Assembly (NCBI GenBank): GCA_015039365.1
Contig: WION01000004.1
Span: 1 to 64,000, forward strand
DNA length: 64,000 bases
Direction of reading: 5' to 3'
From: Amanita rubescens
Lineage: Eukaryota > Basidiomycota > Agaricomycetes > Agaricales > Amanitaceae
Shown here: piece by piece, positions 23,282 through 32,414 of the stretch
Position numbering within the stretch: the first letter of the stretch is position 1
Layout of the letters: the number at the start of each line of letters is the position of its first letter
Position numbers and translations under genes: made by a program
Notes under the pieces: model-generated
The model's database searches: none
What the model saw: the letters and a program-made list of their open reading frames with translations, nothing else
Told to the model about the DNA's origin: nothing

Positions 23282-24303
23282 TCACATAAATTTCGACGCC
23301 TGAAACGGATGGTCAGGCGTGCAAGTATTCCAGACTCAAAAGAAAAACGCACCAGGCCCATCAAACTGCCCAAACCTCCAGAATCACTACCGCCCGTCGT
23401 ACCACCGCTAAACTTGGACTGCACAAGCAACTTCATAACGGTCATCGCGGCGCCATTGACAGCATCCTGCTTGTTACCAGACGCAGTACCTCCAGACTTG
23501 TCGAACATCTTGGCCGCCTCGGCCATCGCCATACTGATGAGCTGCGAGTGGTTGCTTCCGCCGCCGCCGCTGGAAGCACCGCCACCAGAGGTGAAATTCT
23601 TCAAGGCCTAGGATTAACGATCAAGGATCAGCGATAAGCCATGGCGGAACCGACTTGGTGTTAAAGAATAGGTAAGAAAGCAGGGAAATTGCAGTGCTCA
23701 CCTGCATGGCGGCAGCGGCGCCGAGATTGCCAGCACTCATTCCGCCCGCATCGTTGTTCTGATAAGCCTGTTGATGGGCATTGAGAACGTGTTGATCGTC
23801 GACCGGTTCATTGTGGGCATGCTGTTGCGCAAGATCGGCTTTAAATGCGTTGCTCTGATTAGTATGTAATCAACCAGGACGCACTTGGTTATCATTGAGG
23901 TATCCCATGGCGTTCGAAAAGTGGTCGCCATGTTCAGAGCCGCCGTGCTGCTCAGCGTGTCTGACCACATCATCGTGGTTAACTGGCACATCGTGCATTA
24001 GCACTGATCTACAGCGCGATCAGCGGTTGATCTTACCATCACCACCATAGTTCCACTGCTGCTGTTGCTGAGGTTGTCCAGATTGTCCAGAATGGTGCGG
24101 GGAGTTGTACTCTTGTCCGCCCGTCTTGCGGACGTTTGCTATAGTGCGGTGTGATTGGCAAGCGAGCCCCTGACTGACTGTATGTGCAATCTTACATTGA
24201 GATTCGGTGTAGGCTTCGTAACCCTGCTTCGCTAGGTTCATAAAAGAATCCTGTGCTTCGTTGAATACGAGATACATTGGAGAAATACTGGATGACTTAC
24301 CAT
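23282..24303 (-). CDS. bfg: Beta-flanking protein of the A mating-type locus
   Basis: This is the fungal-specific gene that bounds the HD locus opposite MIP. The start codon (24303-24301) is followed at once by an intron (24300-24251), so exon 1 contributes only the ATG. Next exons encode DSFMNLAKQGYEAYTESQ, NVRKTGGQEYNSPHHSGQ with a Gln run, a His/Asp-rich part (HDDVVRHAEQHGGSEHGD), AGNLGAAAAMQALKNFTSGG, AMAEAAKMFDKSGGTASGNK, and GAAMTVMKLLVQSKF, with a last short exon coding ASKFM before the stop at 23284-23282. The junction near 23,840-23,870 needs one base more than the sequence has, probably a lost G in the acceptor AAAG/CC. The biochemical role is unknown; the protein is Gly/Ser/Gln-rich and largely disordered apart from the helical C-terminal module. 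Confidence 0.9.
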
Positions 24304-24389
24304 TATCGTTGCTTCAGATCAGGATCGATTGAAACAGCGCAGCACAATCGTGGTTAATTTATATGTCCGACGAAGTACACTAGGATATA

Positions 24390-25044
24390 TATGGAACCAA
24401 CATTAGGGTACCCTCGGATCGTTCTCTGCAGTCTCGGTGTTGGTACTCGTCCCAATATGATGAGGTCCACTAACGGTGCACAGGGACACCTGCTAATGCT
24501 CCCCCCTGTTCTGCCGCCCACAAGGCCCTGTGCCGATCCCTTGAGCCGCTCGGTTTGCGACTGCAACGCGTCTTGGGCGGCTTTCGCATACTGCCCTGCT
24601 GTATCTAGTGCTGAATCGGCCTGAAGATACGTTTGTGCGAGAAGCCAGTGACGTATGATCTGGGGATATCATCTGTCCTACCAAGCTCTTGGGAAGATAT
24701 GACTTTTAGCTATGTTAGTGACGACAAGACAATCAAGGAATAGGGACTGACCTGCGCAGCTGCTATAGCATCCGATACCAGACTCTTTGCCTGTTCGATG
24801 TAAGACGCACTTGCCGCCTTGGCTGGTTTCCACGTCCCTCTGATCTTCCGCTGCAGCACTGGCCGTAACGTGGCTAGCTCCAGCCTGAAATTGTTCCACA
24901 GCAGAAACGGGTTCTCCAGTCAACCTTGTCAATGAATTGTCGCCGAGATGAACACTTGACGATATCTACTACCTTGCGGGGTCCTCGGCGGCCAAGTTTC
25001 TGTCCTTCAGGCAGGATTGTGTTACCAGACTGCTTTGATGTCAT
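24390..25044 (-). CDS. Small alanine-rich hydrophilic protein, function unknown
   Basis: A candidate gene of several short exons on the minus strand. A plausible start at 25044 reads MTSKQSGNTILPEGQK. Later pieces are hydrophilic and helical: GEPVSAVEQFQAGASHVTAS, ASASYIEQAKSLVSDAIAAA joined over an intron to SYLPKSLVG, and GQYAKAAQDALQSQTERLKG. The heptad-like Ala/Gln/Lys pattern resembles LEA-like or stress-type hydrophilic proteins, but I do not recognise the family. Exon junctions and the exact 3' end are uncertain, and at least one frame change is not explained by an intron. The gene is on the same strand as the beta-flanking gene, which lies just downstream of it. Coordinates are approximate. 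Confidence 0.4.
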
Positions 25045-25102
25045 ATTGAAGAAGGTGGGTCTGACGGGGAATCACGTAGTTCTTTGACACTGGCATATAT
25101 TT

Positions 25103-25622
25103 ACTCTTTTTGCACAGGGTACCCGCGTTTCTGAAGAAAAAGAGTTCCGGGGATCGTACCACGTGGAGTCAACAGTTCCTATCCGGTCGAGAACTGAAGA
25201 AACCATGTGTAATATTATCATGGCCGTTGGGAAGGTCCTAGATGGTTTGATACCGAAGAATGTGCGTAAATCTTGCCGACATCGTGCCTGTGCTTATTAT
25301 TCACGCCCTCTACTGCAAATAACTATTCACCCGTATGCACGGTTGTCGCTGATACTTCTAGTATAAGTCTGCGGATGGGATGCAGTATTATCGCGGAGAG
25401 TTTGATATCATCTTGTTGTTTGGAATGACTGAGTTCAAGGCGCAGCTTGCGTGGACTGAAAACATGAGTTTGTTGTCCTTCTATGTCCTCCAGAGCGGAT
25501 CAGCTGTTTCTCCATTCAGGGTGTCGAGAGATGGCGGATTCGTTTTGCCTTTCGATTTTCGAGCAGGAGCTCCGCGAAAGTTGTCTATGTTGACATGGCT
25601 GAGGCTGCCACATGAATGTTAA
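25103..25622 (+). CDS. Hypothetical protein, possibly a fragment
   Basis: Two open stretches can be joined over a GT-AG intron: one to about 25260 (with RGSYHVESTVPIRSRTEETM, then CNIIMAVGKVLDGLIPKN) and one from about 25371 (DGMQYYRGEFDIILLFGMTE then FKAQLAWTEN). The frame runs on to a stop at 25620-25622. No upstream start codon is clear, and the first part may begin at an acceptor near 25118. I do not recognise the domain. It may be a real small gene, a 3' remnant of a larger one, or decay next to the effector gene that begins 340 bp downstream. Confidence 0.3.
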
Positions 25623-25962
25623 ATCTTGCACTATCATACGAGGAAGATGGAACTTGATCTATACCAATGAAACTATTAGCATGTACATTTGCTTACCGTT
25701 TCAGTCATATTGCTCAGTGGTGACATGATCAAATAAATTATTTTATTTTTCATCGGAGGTTAGAATAGAGGCACAAAGGAAGTGGACATTCGCGCGTTCT
25801 AACAGTTAATTTCAATAATTCAGGAGCTCGCCGTCATTGTGTAACACGTTGAACTGGCACGCATAAGGTCGATAGTTATGCCACGTTGGGTCGCGAACAG
25901 AAACAGGCATCGGAGTATGACGTCACGAGGTGACATAGACGCGAGACTGTATAACTATTGCG
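25623..25962. other. Intergenic region upstream of the Crinkler-type gene
   Basis: This 340 bp contains an AT-rich patch at about 25,730-25,760 and no coding signal. It probably holds the promoter of the Crinkler-type gene starting at 25963. No terminal repeats or target-site duplications were seen that would mark a transposon edge. Confidence 0.4.
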
Positions 25963-28465
25963 ATGAACGACTTCCAATCCAACGGGCCCTTTACTCCTCC
26001 CAATTCGCTGTATTCTTACCTCTACGCCATACTTCCATCCTTGATGTTTGGCAAGAAATCTCTTCCACTTTGGTTCTTTGTTGTCGGCGACCCTCGTCCA
26101 TTAAAGATAACCGTACGTCGCGACTTCGACGTCACTGATTTGCAGAAGGCTGTAAAGGAGGAATATGAAGATTTTCGCGCTGTAACATACTCCAGACTAC
26201 TGCTTTGGAAGGTAGGCTAACGCAAACATTCAAGCTAACGTGTTACTAACTCCTTCATCGTTTTGAAGGTGTGTTTATATTTTTGGGGCCGGCATTTCCG
26301 CAGCTGACTCTATCTCGCCAGCTAAATGTCGCAGAACCTGTGGAACCGGTTCATACTCTCTCGCACCGTATTGAGTCGCGAGGCAATGTGGCGGCGTTCG
26401 CCGACGAATTGACCCCTACACAGAAAGTGTCGGCACTCTTTCCGCACAACCCTCTCGAAAAGCATGTCCATATTCTGGTGCAACTTGTGTCCGGAGGTGG
26501 ACCCGTATCTGTCGTGTCGCAACTTGCATCCACATCTGTTGTGCCGCAACTTGCATCCACAAGTGGGCCCGTGTCTGTCATGTCGCAACTTGCATCCACA
26601 AGTGAGCCCATATCTGTCGTGTCATTCTACTATCACTAATCAACGCTCCGTTCACTACGCTCTCGTCCTTTTTTATCCGCCACTGCACCCCATAGACAAC
26701 CCCAGACCTCCCGAACGAACCCGATCATTCCCCCGCCCTCCACGTAAGCCCAGTCAAATTTTGCCCTCTCACCGCTCACAGAGACCTCAGGGAATACATC
26801 TCCACGGAGGGATACAGTCATAGCGCTGTACGAACGACTCAAGGAATGTGGTTTCATTCAGGTAACTTTGTGACGTTCAATGTTCTGAAATCCCCGCTTA
26901 CCCCACGAAGGTTCGTGGGACTCCCGCAAGCGGCAAGACGGTGCTTGCCCAATTACTCGCTGATTATATCGATCATATCCCCCAGCAAGACGACGAGAAG
27001 ATTCACATTGTTTGGGTCCATGGGTGGCCAGCGAAAGCAGAGAGGGGCGACTATCGCTCCTATCTAAGGTGGCTAGGCTGGGACGAGAAAAGAAAAAAAA
27101 CGGTGTTCATCTTTGACGAAGCGCAACAGACGTACAATGATTCAGAACTCTGGAGCCAATTTTTCAGACCCATGCGTGACTACGAGGAACGTCGCGCGAT
27201 CATCTTTTGTGGCTATGGCAGCCCAACATTGCGTGTCAGCTTAGGGGGGACCCCACTACTCATCGCTGATGCCCAGCGGGTCACTTTGCGTCATATTGAC
27301 CATCAAGATGGCCTTGCTCCAGTTGGACTCCTTTTCACCCGAAGCGAGTTTGACGATCTGATCACCACGCGTTATCCTTCCCCCACGTTTTGTTTTGATC
27401 CTTCTTTTTTTGATGCCCTTTATGGTATTACCAACGGGCACGTGGGGGCGATCAAGGATTTCATTAGCATAATTATTGCCGACGACGTAAGTCCCTTTGC
27501 GTTAAAAAGGGTGATGGTCTGACATCTGGTTCAGTCATATCGTCAACTCAAGCGTACTGCTGGCCGGCTTTACACTTGGAAGTCATTTCTGGACGCAATC
27601 GGCCCACAAGAATTGCTACAAAAGCTCGAGGATTCCGCTATCGTATTCGGAAGGGGGCTACCATCAAATGATGCACTCCGAGTGCCAGCCATCGCCAGTG
27701 TCTTTTCTGCTGTCCTTCGTAAGAATTTTGTGAAGGATTCCGAGCTCGGGACTGATGATGAGAAGAAAGCGCTTCAGGAGTGTTTCCGCCAGGGTTGGCT
27801 CCACGCAGACAAGCTCGGGGCCATGAACTTATTAGATGAAATCGGGTACCTCTTCCCATCGTCGCTTCACCGCTGGTATGTGGAGTGGAAACTATCGGGC
27901 AGTCTCCCCCCAACCGAACTCCAAGCAAAGAGTCTTCTGGACTTTGTGATCAACGTCATTAAGCTGTTCTCCCCGAACATTCTCTCGACTAAACGAAGAT
28001 TAGGTCCTGGTTGTATTCAGCGGCTACCCGAAGCCCAGTATCAGGACGAATTTTATCGTTGCTGTCATGTTCTTTCGCGGGGGTCGCTGGTCACCTTTCC
28101 CGAATTCGGGACAACACAGGGACTCGTAGATTTCTATATCCCTACCAAATCGTGGGGGATAGAACTTCTACGTGAAGGTAATCAGCTAGCAAGTCATTGT
28201 GGTCGGTTTTCCGAAGGAGGGTCATACAGGATGACACTCCCTCTATCCGAGTATATCATTATTGACTGCCGTACCACATATCCAAAGGAGAAACATCCAC
28301 GTAAGTGGACTCACTCTTTGGTCATTGCTCCACTGATGCAACCTTGTGTGCTGCTAAGTTATGTCAAATTTGTACCATGCTGTGTTCGAGGACAACTTTC
28401 ACAATGTAAGTATTTTGGATAACGGGCTCAGTGTCCGTATGGGTTTCTGTCTATTGGCGATGTGA
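25963..28465 (+). CDS. Crinkler-type effector: header, P-loop NTPase, nuclease-like C-terminus
   Basis: The first exon (25963-26211) encodes a ubiquitin-like Crinkler header ending SRLLLWKV. A later piece has the header-end signature HNPLEKHVHILVQL, then a 13-residue tandem repeat (26481-26624). After an intron ending at 26910 the NTPase begins with Walker A GTPASGKT (26917-26940) and Walker B VFIFDEAQQ (about 27103-27130). An intron at about 27487-27534 follows. The C-terminal domain (about 28030-28270) has the VDFYI and GIELLREGN motifs of PD-(D/E)XK-like nucleases, and the gene stops at 28463-28465. Splicing between 26212 and 26340 is unclear and the frame changes near 26,630-26,830 and near 28,370, so the copy may be damaged or the sequence faulty. 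Family knowledge: NTPase-plus-nuclease Crinklers are widespread in basidiomycetes and are proposed DNA-targeting effectors or conflict proteins; activity here is inference. Confidence 0.78.
26481..26624 (+). repeat. 39-bp tandem repeat inside the Crinkler-type gene
   Basis: Four consecutive copies start at 26481, 26520, 26547 and 26586. Copies one, three and four are 39 nt; the second is shortened by 12 nt to 27 nt, so the frame is kept. The unit encodes a 13-residue Ser/Val-rich motif of the form QLASTSGPVSVMS. The first copy is the most diverged. The array lies between the header and the NTPase domain. Confidence 0.88.
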
Positions 28466-29330
28466 CAAGATTTGGGTCCATTCAGCAGCTTGAGGGTAGT
28501 GTTTTTAGCTGAATTTCACTTTGTAAAGCTAATTCCGTAGGCTGAATGTATATATTGCAACCGAACTTTCAGCGTCACCGTCACGAAGCTTCTCTCTCAT
28601 GCTCCAAAATACGCAAATTAGATACTTAGCAGTATCATCTAGCATCTGGAACGCCAGTGCATAACAACCACGCTAAGTTATACTGCTCCAATTCGATGCT
28701 GCAATGGAGCAAGGCTTGGTGAGTGTGCCGCCATCTCGGACTGATAAGGCACACGAAGAGCCCTCGTCAGCCTTTCCCCCGTTTCCGTATCTCCTCGTTC
28801 CCCTGCTCTTCTTCCCCCCTCGCGCGCGCGACGAGGTGGACGATAGCCTCGTCGGCTTCGACCCTTTGCACGTTTTCGGTTTCTTTTTCCGCTTGTTCCA
28901 CGCGGGACGCTTGAGAGGATATCCCGTTCACAGCATCGTGGAAGACACGAGACCCTCTTTCGGCATGGATTCAGGGATGGGGGTTCGTGCGGCCGTGTTT
29001 GTAGTACTGGTGGTACTAAGAGAGGCGTTTGCGAGGTCGAGCGCAAGTGAGGCTTCCTGCGGTTGTTTCGGGGCTTCTGGAATGAGATGGGCCTCAAAGG
29101 GATGAGATTCTCGCTAAACACTTTGCTGAAGTTTCATCAAGGACGACTCTTATTAGAACGAGGGTGCGTTGGAGTAGGCGTAGGATGACGAATGTCTATC
29201 TATATTCAATGCTATTCGATGGAGTACAACGTCCATACAACGTCCAGGGTATCGAAAATAACTTTAGTCCGACAGCAAAATCAAAGCGAAATATACATCA
29301 TATGTGCAGCCAACGCTGCTCCAATTTTTT
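28466..29330. other. Intergenic region between Crinkler-type gene and glycogenin
   Basis: This 865 bp has two overlapping open frames on opposite strands (28678-29121 minus, Arg/Pro-rich; 28704-29105 plus, Phe/Ser-rich). Their compositions mirror each other and neither resembles a known protein, so I do not call a gene. The stretch contains the 3' flank of both convergent neighbours. A GC-rich patch lies at 28,800-29,080. Confidence 0.4.
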
Positions 29331-32300
29331 TTAGCGGAGTCGAGAAGCCTCGCCCTCCCAAGAACCCATCTTCAAGAACCTAGCCAGAACCTCTTCAGAG
29401 CCCCGTTTGAACAACTCAACACCTCTTGCAGGATCCCACACACGCCCTCCTTTTCGGGAAGGTGAAGGGGGAGCTGGGCCTTCTGCCGGCGACAAAGGCG
29501 GACCAGAAGATGCAGGAGACCCAAGCGATGAGTCATTCGAAACTTGGCGCGAGATGATTGATGGAAATCCGAGTCTAGGTACCTGTATGGGTGATTGTGT
29601 ATGTTGTGAAGCCGTGTGCGACACAGATCTTCCAGTCATTGAAAGTTTTTGTTCACTTGAAGGGCGCGGTTGCGGGGTCTGTAAAGTCCTCTCAGGCTCA
29701 TCAATGGGTGATGGCAAAGCAGTTGACATGGGCAAATCTGGTAGTTGACTGGCATCACCTGAAAAAGGTGGTTTTCTTGTCTTCGATAGGGCTGAAGGGT
29801 TAACCAAGAAAGTGTTGACTTGAACAGCTCGACTGCGCATGTCTTTTGGAACGGTTTGCACCCCTCTCGTTTTATATTGTTTCTTCTTGCCCGTGATCAA
29901 TTCGCTAGCCGAGACGATTGAAGACCGTCGAGATTGTCTTTGCGAGTTCCTTGCAGACCTTTCGTCTCTATCACTATCATCGGCGGCACTTCCATCACTG
30001 CTATCTTCATCATCTCCATCGCGGCTGCTAACTTCAGCTTTGTGCTCGGGATCCTTTTTCCACTCATTTTCATCGAAAGCAGGAGCCAAAGGGATGGGAG
30101 CTTTAGGAGGACGGAGCCGAGAAGCATATTTTTGGATGCCTGGAACTATATCCCACTTATTTACATAGACAAGGTCCACAGGTAACCCACGGAGAGGCGA
30201 GAGTAGTCCTTGCATTGCTGGTGATGTAGGAAGAGGAGATGTAGGAAGTCCTTGGACTTGTTTGGGTGAAGGACTTTCAAGTGAGGGGAAAACACGGCCG
30301 GGCTGAGTTCTCGGTTTGTCTTCCCAAGTAAAGACATGCTTAACCTTGGTTGGATCGGGGCTTGGGGCTGCTCCTGAGGTACCATCTCCCGTAACTTGAC
30401 GGTAATGGCCTTCTCGGACCAAAGGTTTTGGAATTCCCGGGGTACGTGGAGGCTGGAATAGGGTATCCGGAGACTGAGAAGTGCCGTCCAACACACTCTT
30501 TGACGGTGTATTGTCCCAAGCATTGGGATAATAAGTGTTAACGGCAAATCCAGAGGATGAAGGGAGGCTCGTTGGGGGAGGCTCGATAGCAGGGTTCCAG
30601 AGAAGCAGGGGTGGTGACGGCGGGCGACGTTCCTCTTCCTCTGCATGTGAGCTCGTCTGCACAGGTTCTTGTTTCTCGGCAGATGGAGGCATCTGCGTGA
30701 ATTGTTGAGGGGGGAAATAATCCTGCATTGAGGGCATCTGTGGGGGCATCGAAATAGATAGCTGGGACACTTGCCCAGAGTCTGAAGACGCTGCAACCGT
30801 TCGCTGTGACGTGTGCGATTGGGGAGACGGAGACGCTGGCAAAGTAGGAAACACTTGCGTAGGATATACCGAGGGCAGCGACATCTGCGTGGGATGTAGT
30901 GAGAGCATGGACATCTGAGGGGGCTGCGGTGAGGGCGAGGATCGAGCAAACCAAGCGTGTGGAGTGGGAGTTGAAGGAAGTGATATAATCTGTGGGCGCG
31001 GACTCGGAGGGAGGTCGTTTGGATCTGGAGTAGGTAATGACTGCCAACCAAACGACCCACTGCTGGCAAGTGGCTTCCTCGGGGGAGTGGATGGAACACT
31101 CTGCTGCACACGTATCTCGGGCGGAACATTGTTCTCGCTCTTGGATACAGCATCTTCAACATCCGTCTCTTCGACGATAACCAGCTCCTGCGGTCTCCTG
31201 GGACCCATGAGGTCGACTCGACCTTGTAAGGGTAGGTTGATGTAATTGCCTTCGCCTCCGTGGTCACCAGACGAAGGTACCAAGGAATGTAGACCTTCTA
31301 TAGCAACTTTCCTGAGCTCGTCTAGACTGAAAGTGGTTCCAGAAGGCAAGGCATCGGAGGCAGTGATAGCTGTGTGCTCGTCACGAGACTCCTGCTCCCA
31401 AACGGGGATATACGTTTTTAGCTCAAATGAGCTGTCAACCATAATGGGCTGAGCGCGATAATGTCGATCATAGACATTGAACCAACGATCCAAAAGAGAA
31501 TTGTAATCATAGGCCAGCTCAGAGGAATCGGCAGTTGAAATTTTTGTGAAAGACGGACGATATGGGATGGAGTTCCACGGTTTATTGGGTCCGATAAAAT
31601 GAATCGCAGAAATTTGAGAGCCAAAACGTTCGTATGCTGGCGCGTAGCTGTTCGTTGTATGGATAAGAGCAACGCGAAGGAATATCGTATACTTACGTGT
31701 AAGCAGCAGTTGGGGTGGTATTGTAGATAAAACTGAGTCGATTCCAGTTGGTGCCACGCCATTCGTTAAGAAGGCCTTGGTCACCACCGTCCCACGAGCC
31801 TTTTGAGTTGAGGAGATCCGTAAGTTCATTAAACTTTTCTTCTCCTGGATTGAAAACGAGAACACCCGAGTTGAAGATGTCTGGCCAGCCAACATCGGGA
31901 ACGGCAGAGAAGTCATGAGGTAATTTGAAAAGGTGTGAAAGAGGGCGTATAGGAAGGACATCTGCGTCTAGAAAGATAATTTTGGAGAATTGGGTCAAAC
32001 GGAAGACATGAAGCTTAGTCAAAACGGCATGAAGATCGAGACGACCTGAGAGGGGGACGAGATGAGAGATATGCTGAAAGAAGCGAGAAGAAGTATACCC
32101 AATAGCGCCAGGCCCTTTGTGTCAGACTGATGAATGAGTTCTACGCCGACGACGAGGTTGAAAGCCTTCCTGAGAAGTTTTAAGGAAGACACGTCGACTG
32201 ATTCTGGAGTGACTAAACAGACGGTAAAGAAAGGGATGTCGCGAGGAGCTGGATGAAGTTCGGCGAGAGATGCCACCTGGGCGAGTACGCCTGGCAGATA

Positions 32301-32345
32301 TGCATCAGATGTCAGAAGAGTGACAAACGCATAGTTGGATGCCAT
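29331..32345 (-). CDS. Glycogenin-like glycosyltransferase (GT8)
   Basis: Glycogenin primes glycogen synthesis by self-glucosylation. Exons 32345-32099, 32045-31697 and 31647-29331 give 970 residues without frame break. The start at 32345 (MASNYAFVTLLTSDAYLPGV) is the normal GT8 beginning. The metal-binding DXD motif is in KIIFLDADVLPIRPLSHLF, followed by FNSGVLVFNP, GDQGLLNEW and FIYNTTPTAAYTYAPAYERF. After AIHFIGPNKPWN (about residue 230) the protein becomes a very long Pro/Ser/Gln-rich disordered region containing the repeated words PTQMSLPS and YPTQVF, and it ends with the conserved tail KRGSEEVLARFLKMGSWEGE, which in animals binds glycogen synthase. Glycogenin is a known neighbour of the A mating-type locus. 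It is divergent from CQD1 with only 69 bp between start codons. Confidence 0.93.
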
Positions 32346-32414
32346 AGAGAAACCCGTACTTTCGCACGCTGAGAGCAAGATAACTTCAACTGACGTCACA
32401 GCTCCCCGCTGGTC

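Noticed and set aside
23261..23611. 116-residue plus-strand open frame
   Set aside because: It is the antisense of the last large exon of the beta-flanking gene, whose Gly/Ser-rich sequence matches the known protein.
19163..24303. Pheromone or pheromone-receptor (B locus) genes near the HD pair
   Set aside because: No short CaaX precursor and no STE3-type seven-helix frame is present; the seven-TM gene at 40-42 kb is of PTM1 type.
25623..28600. Transposon carrying the Crinkler-type gene
   Set aside because: No terminal inverted repeats, long terminal repeats, target-site duplication or transposase/reverse transcriptase frames were seen around it.
28678..29121. Opposing 147- and 133-residue open frames in the 28.5-29.3 kb gap
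   Set aside because: They mirror each other in a GC-rich patch, show low-complexity composition and no recognisable domain or splice pattern.
30161..31267. 368-residue open frame on the minus strand
   Set aside because: It is another frame of the Pro/Ser-rich glycogenin exon, rich in Arg/His/Leu, with no domain; the glycogenin frame is continuous over it.
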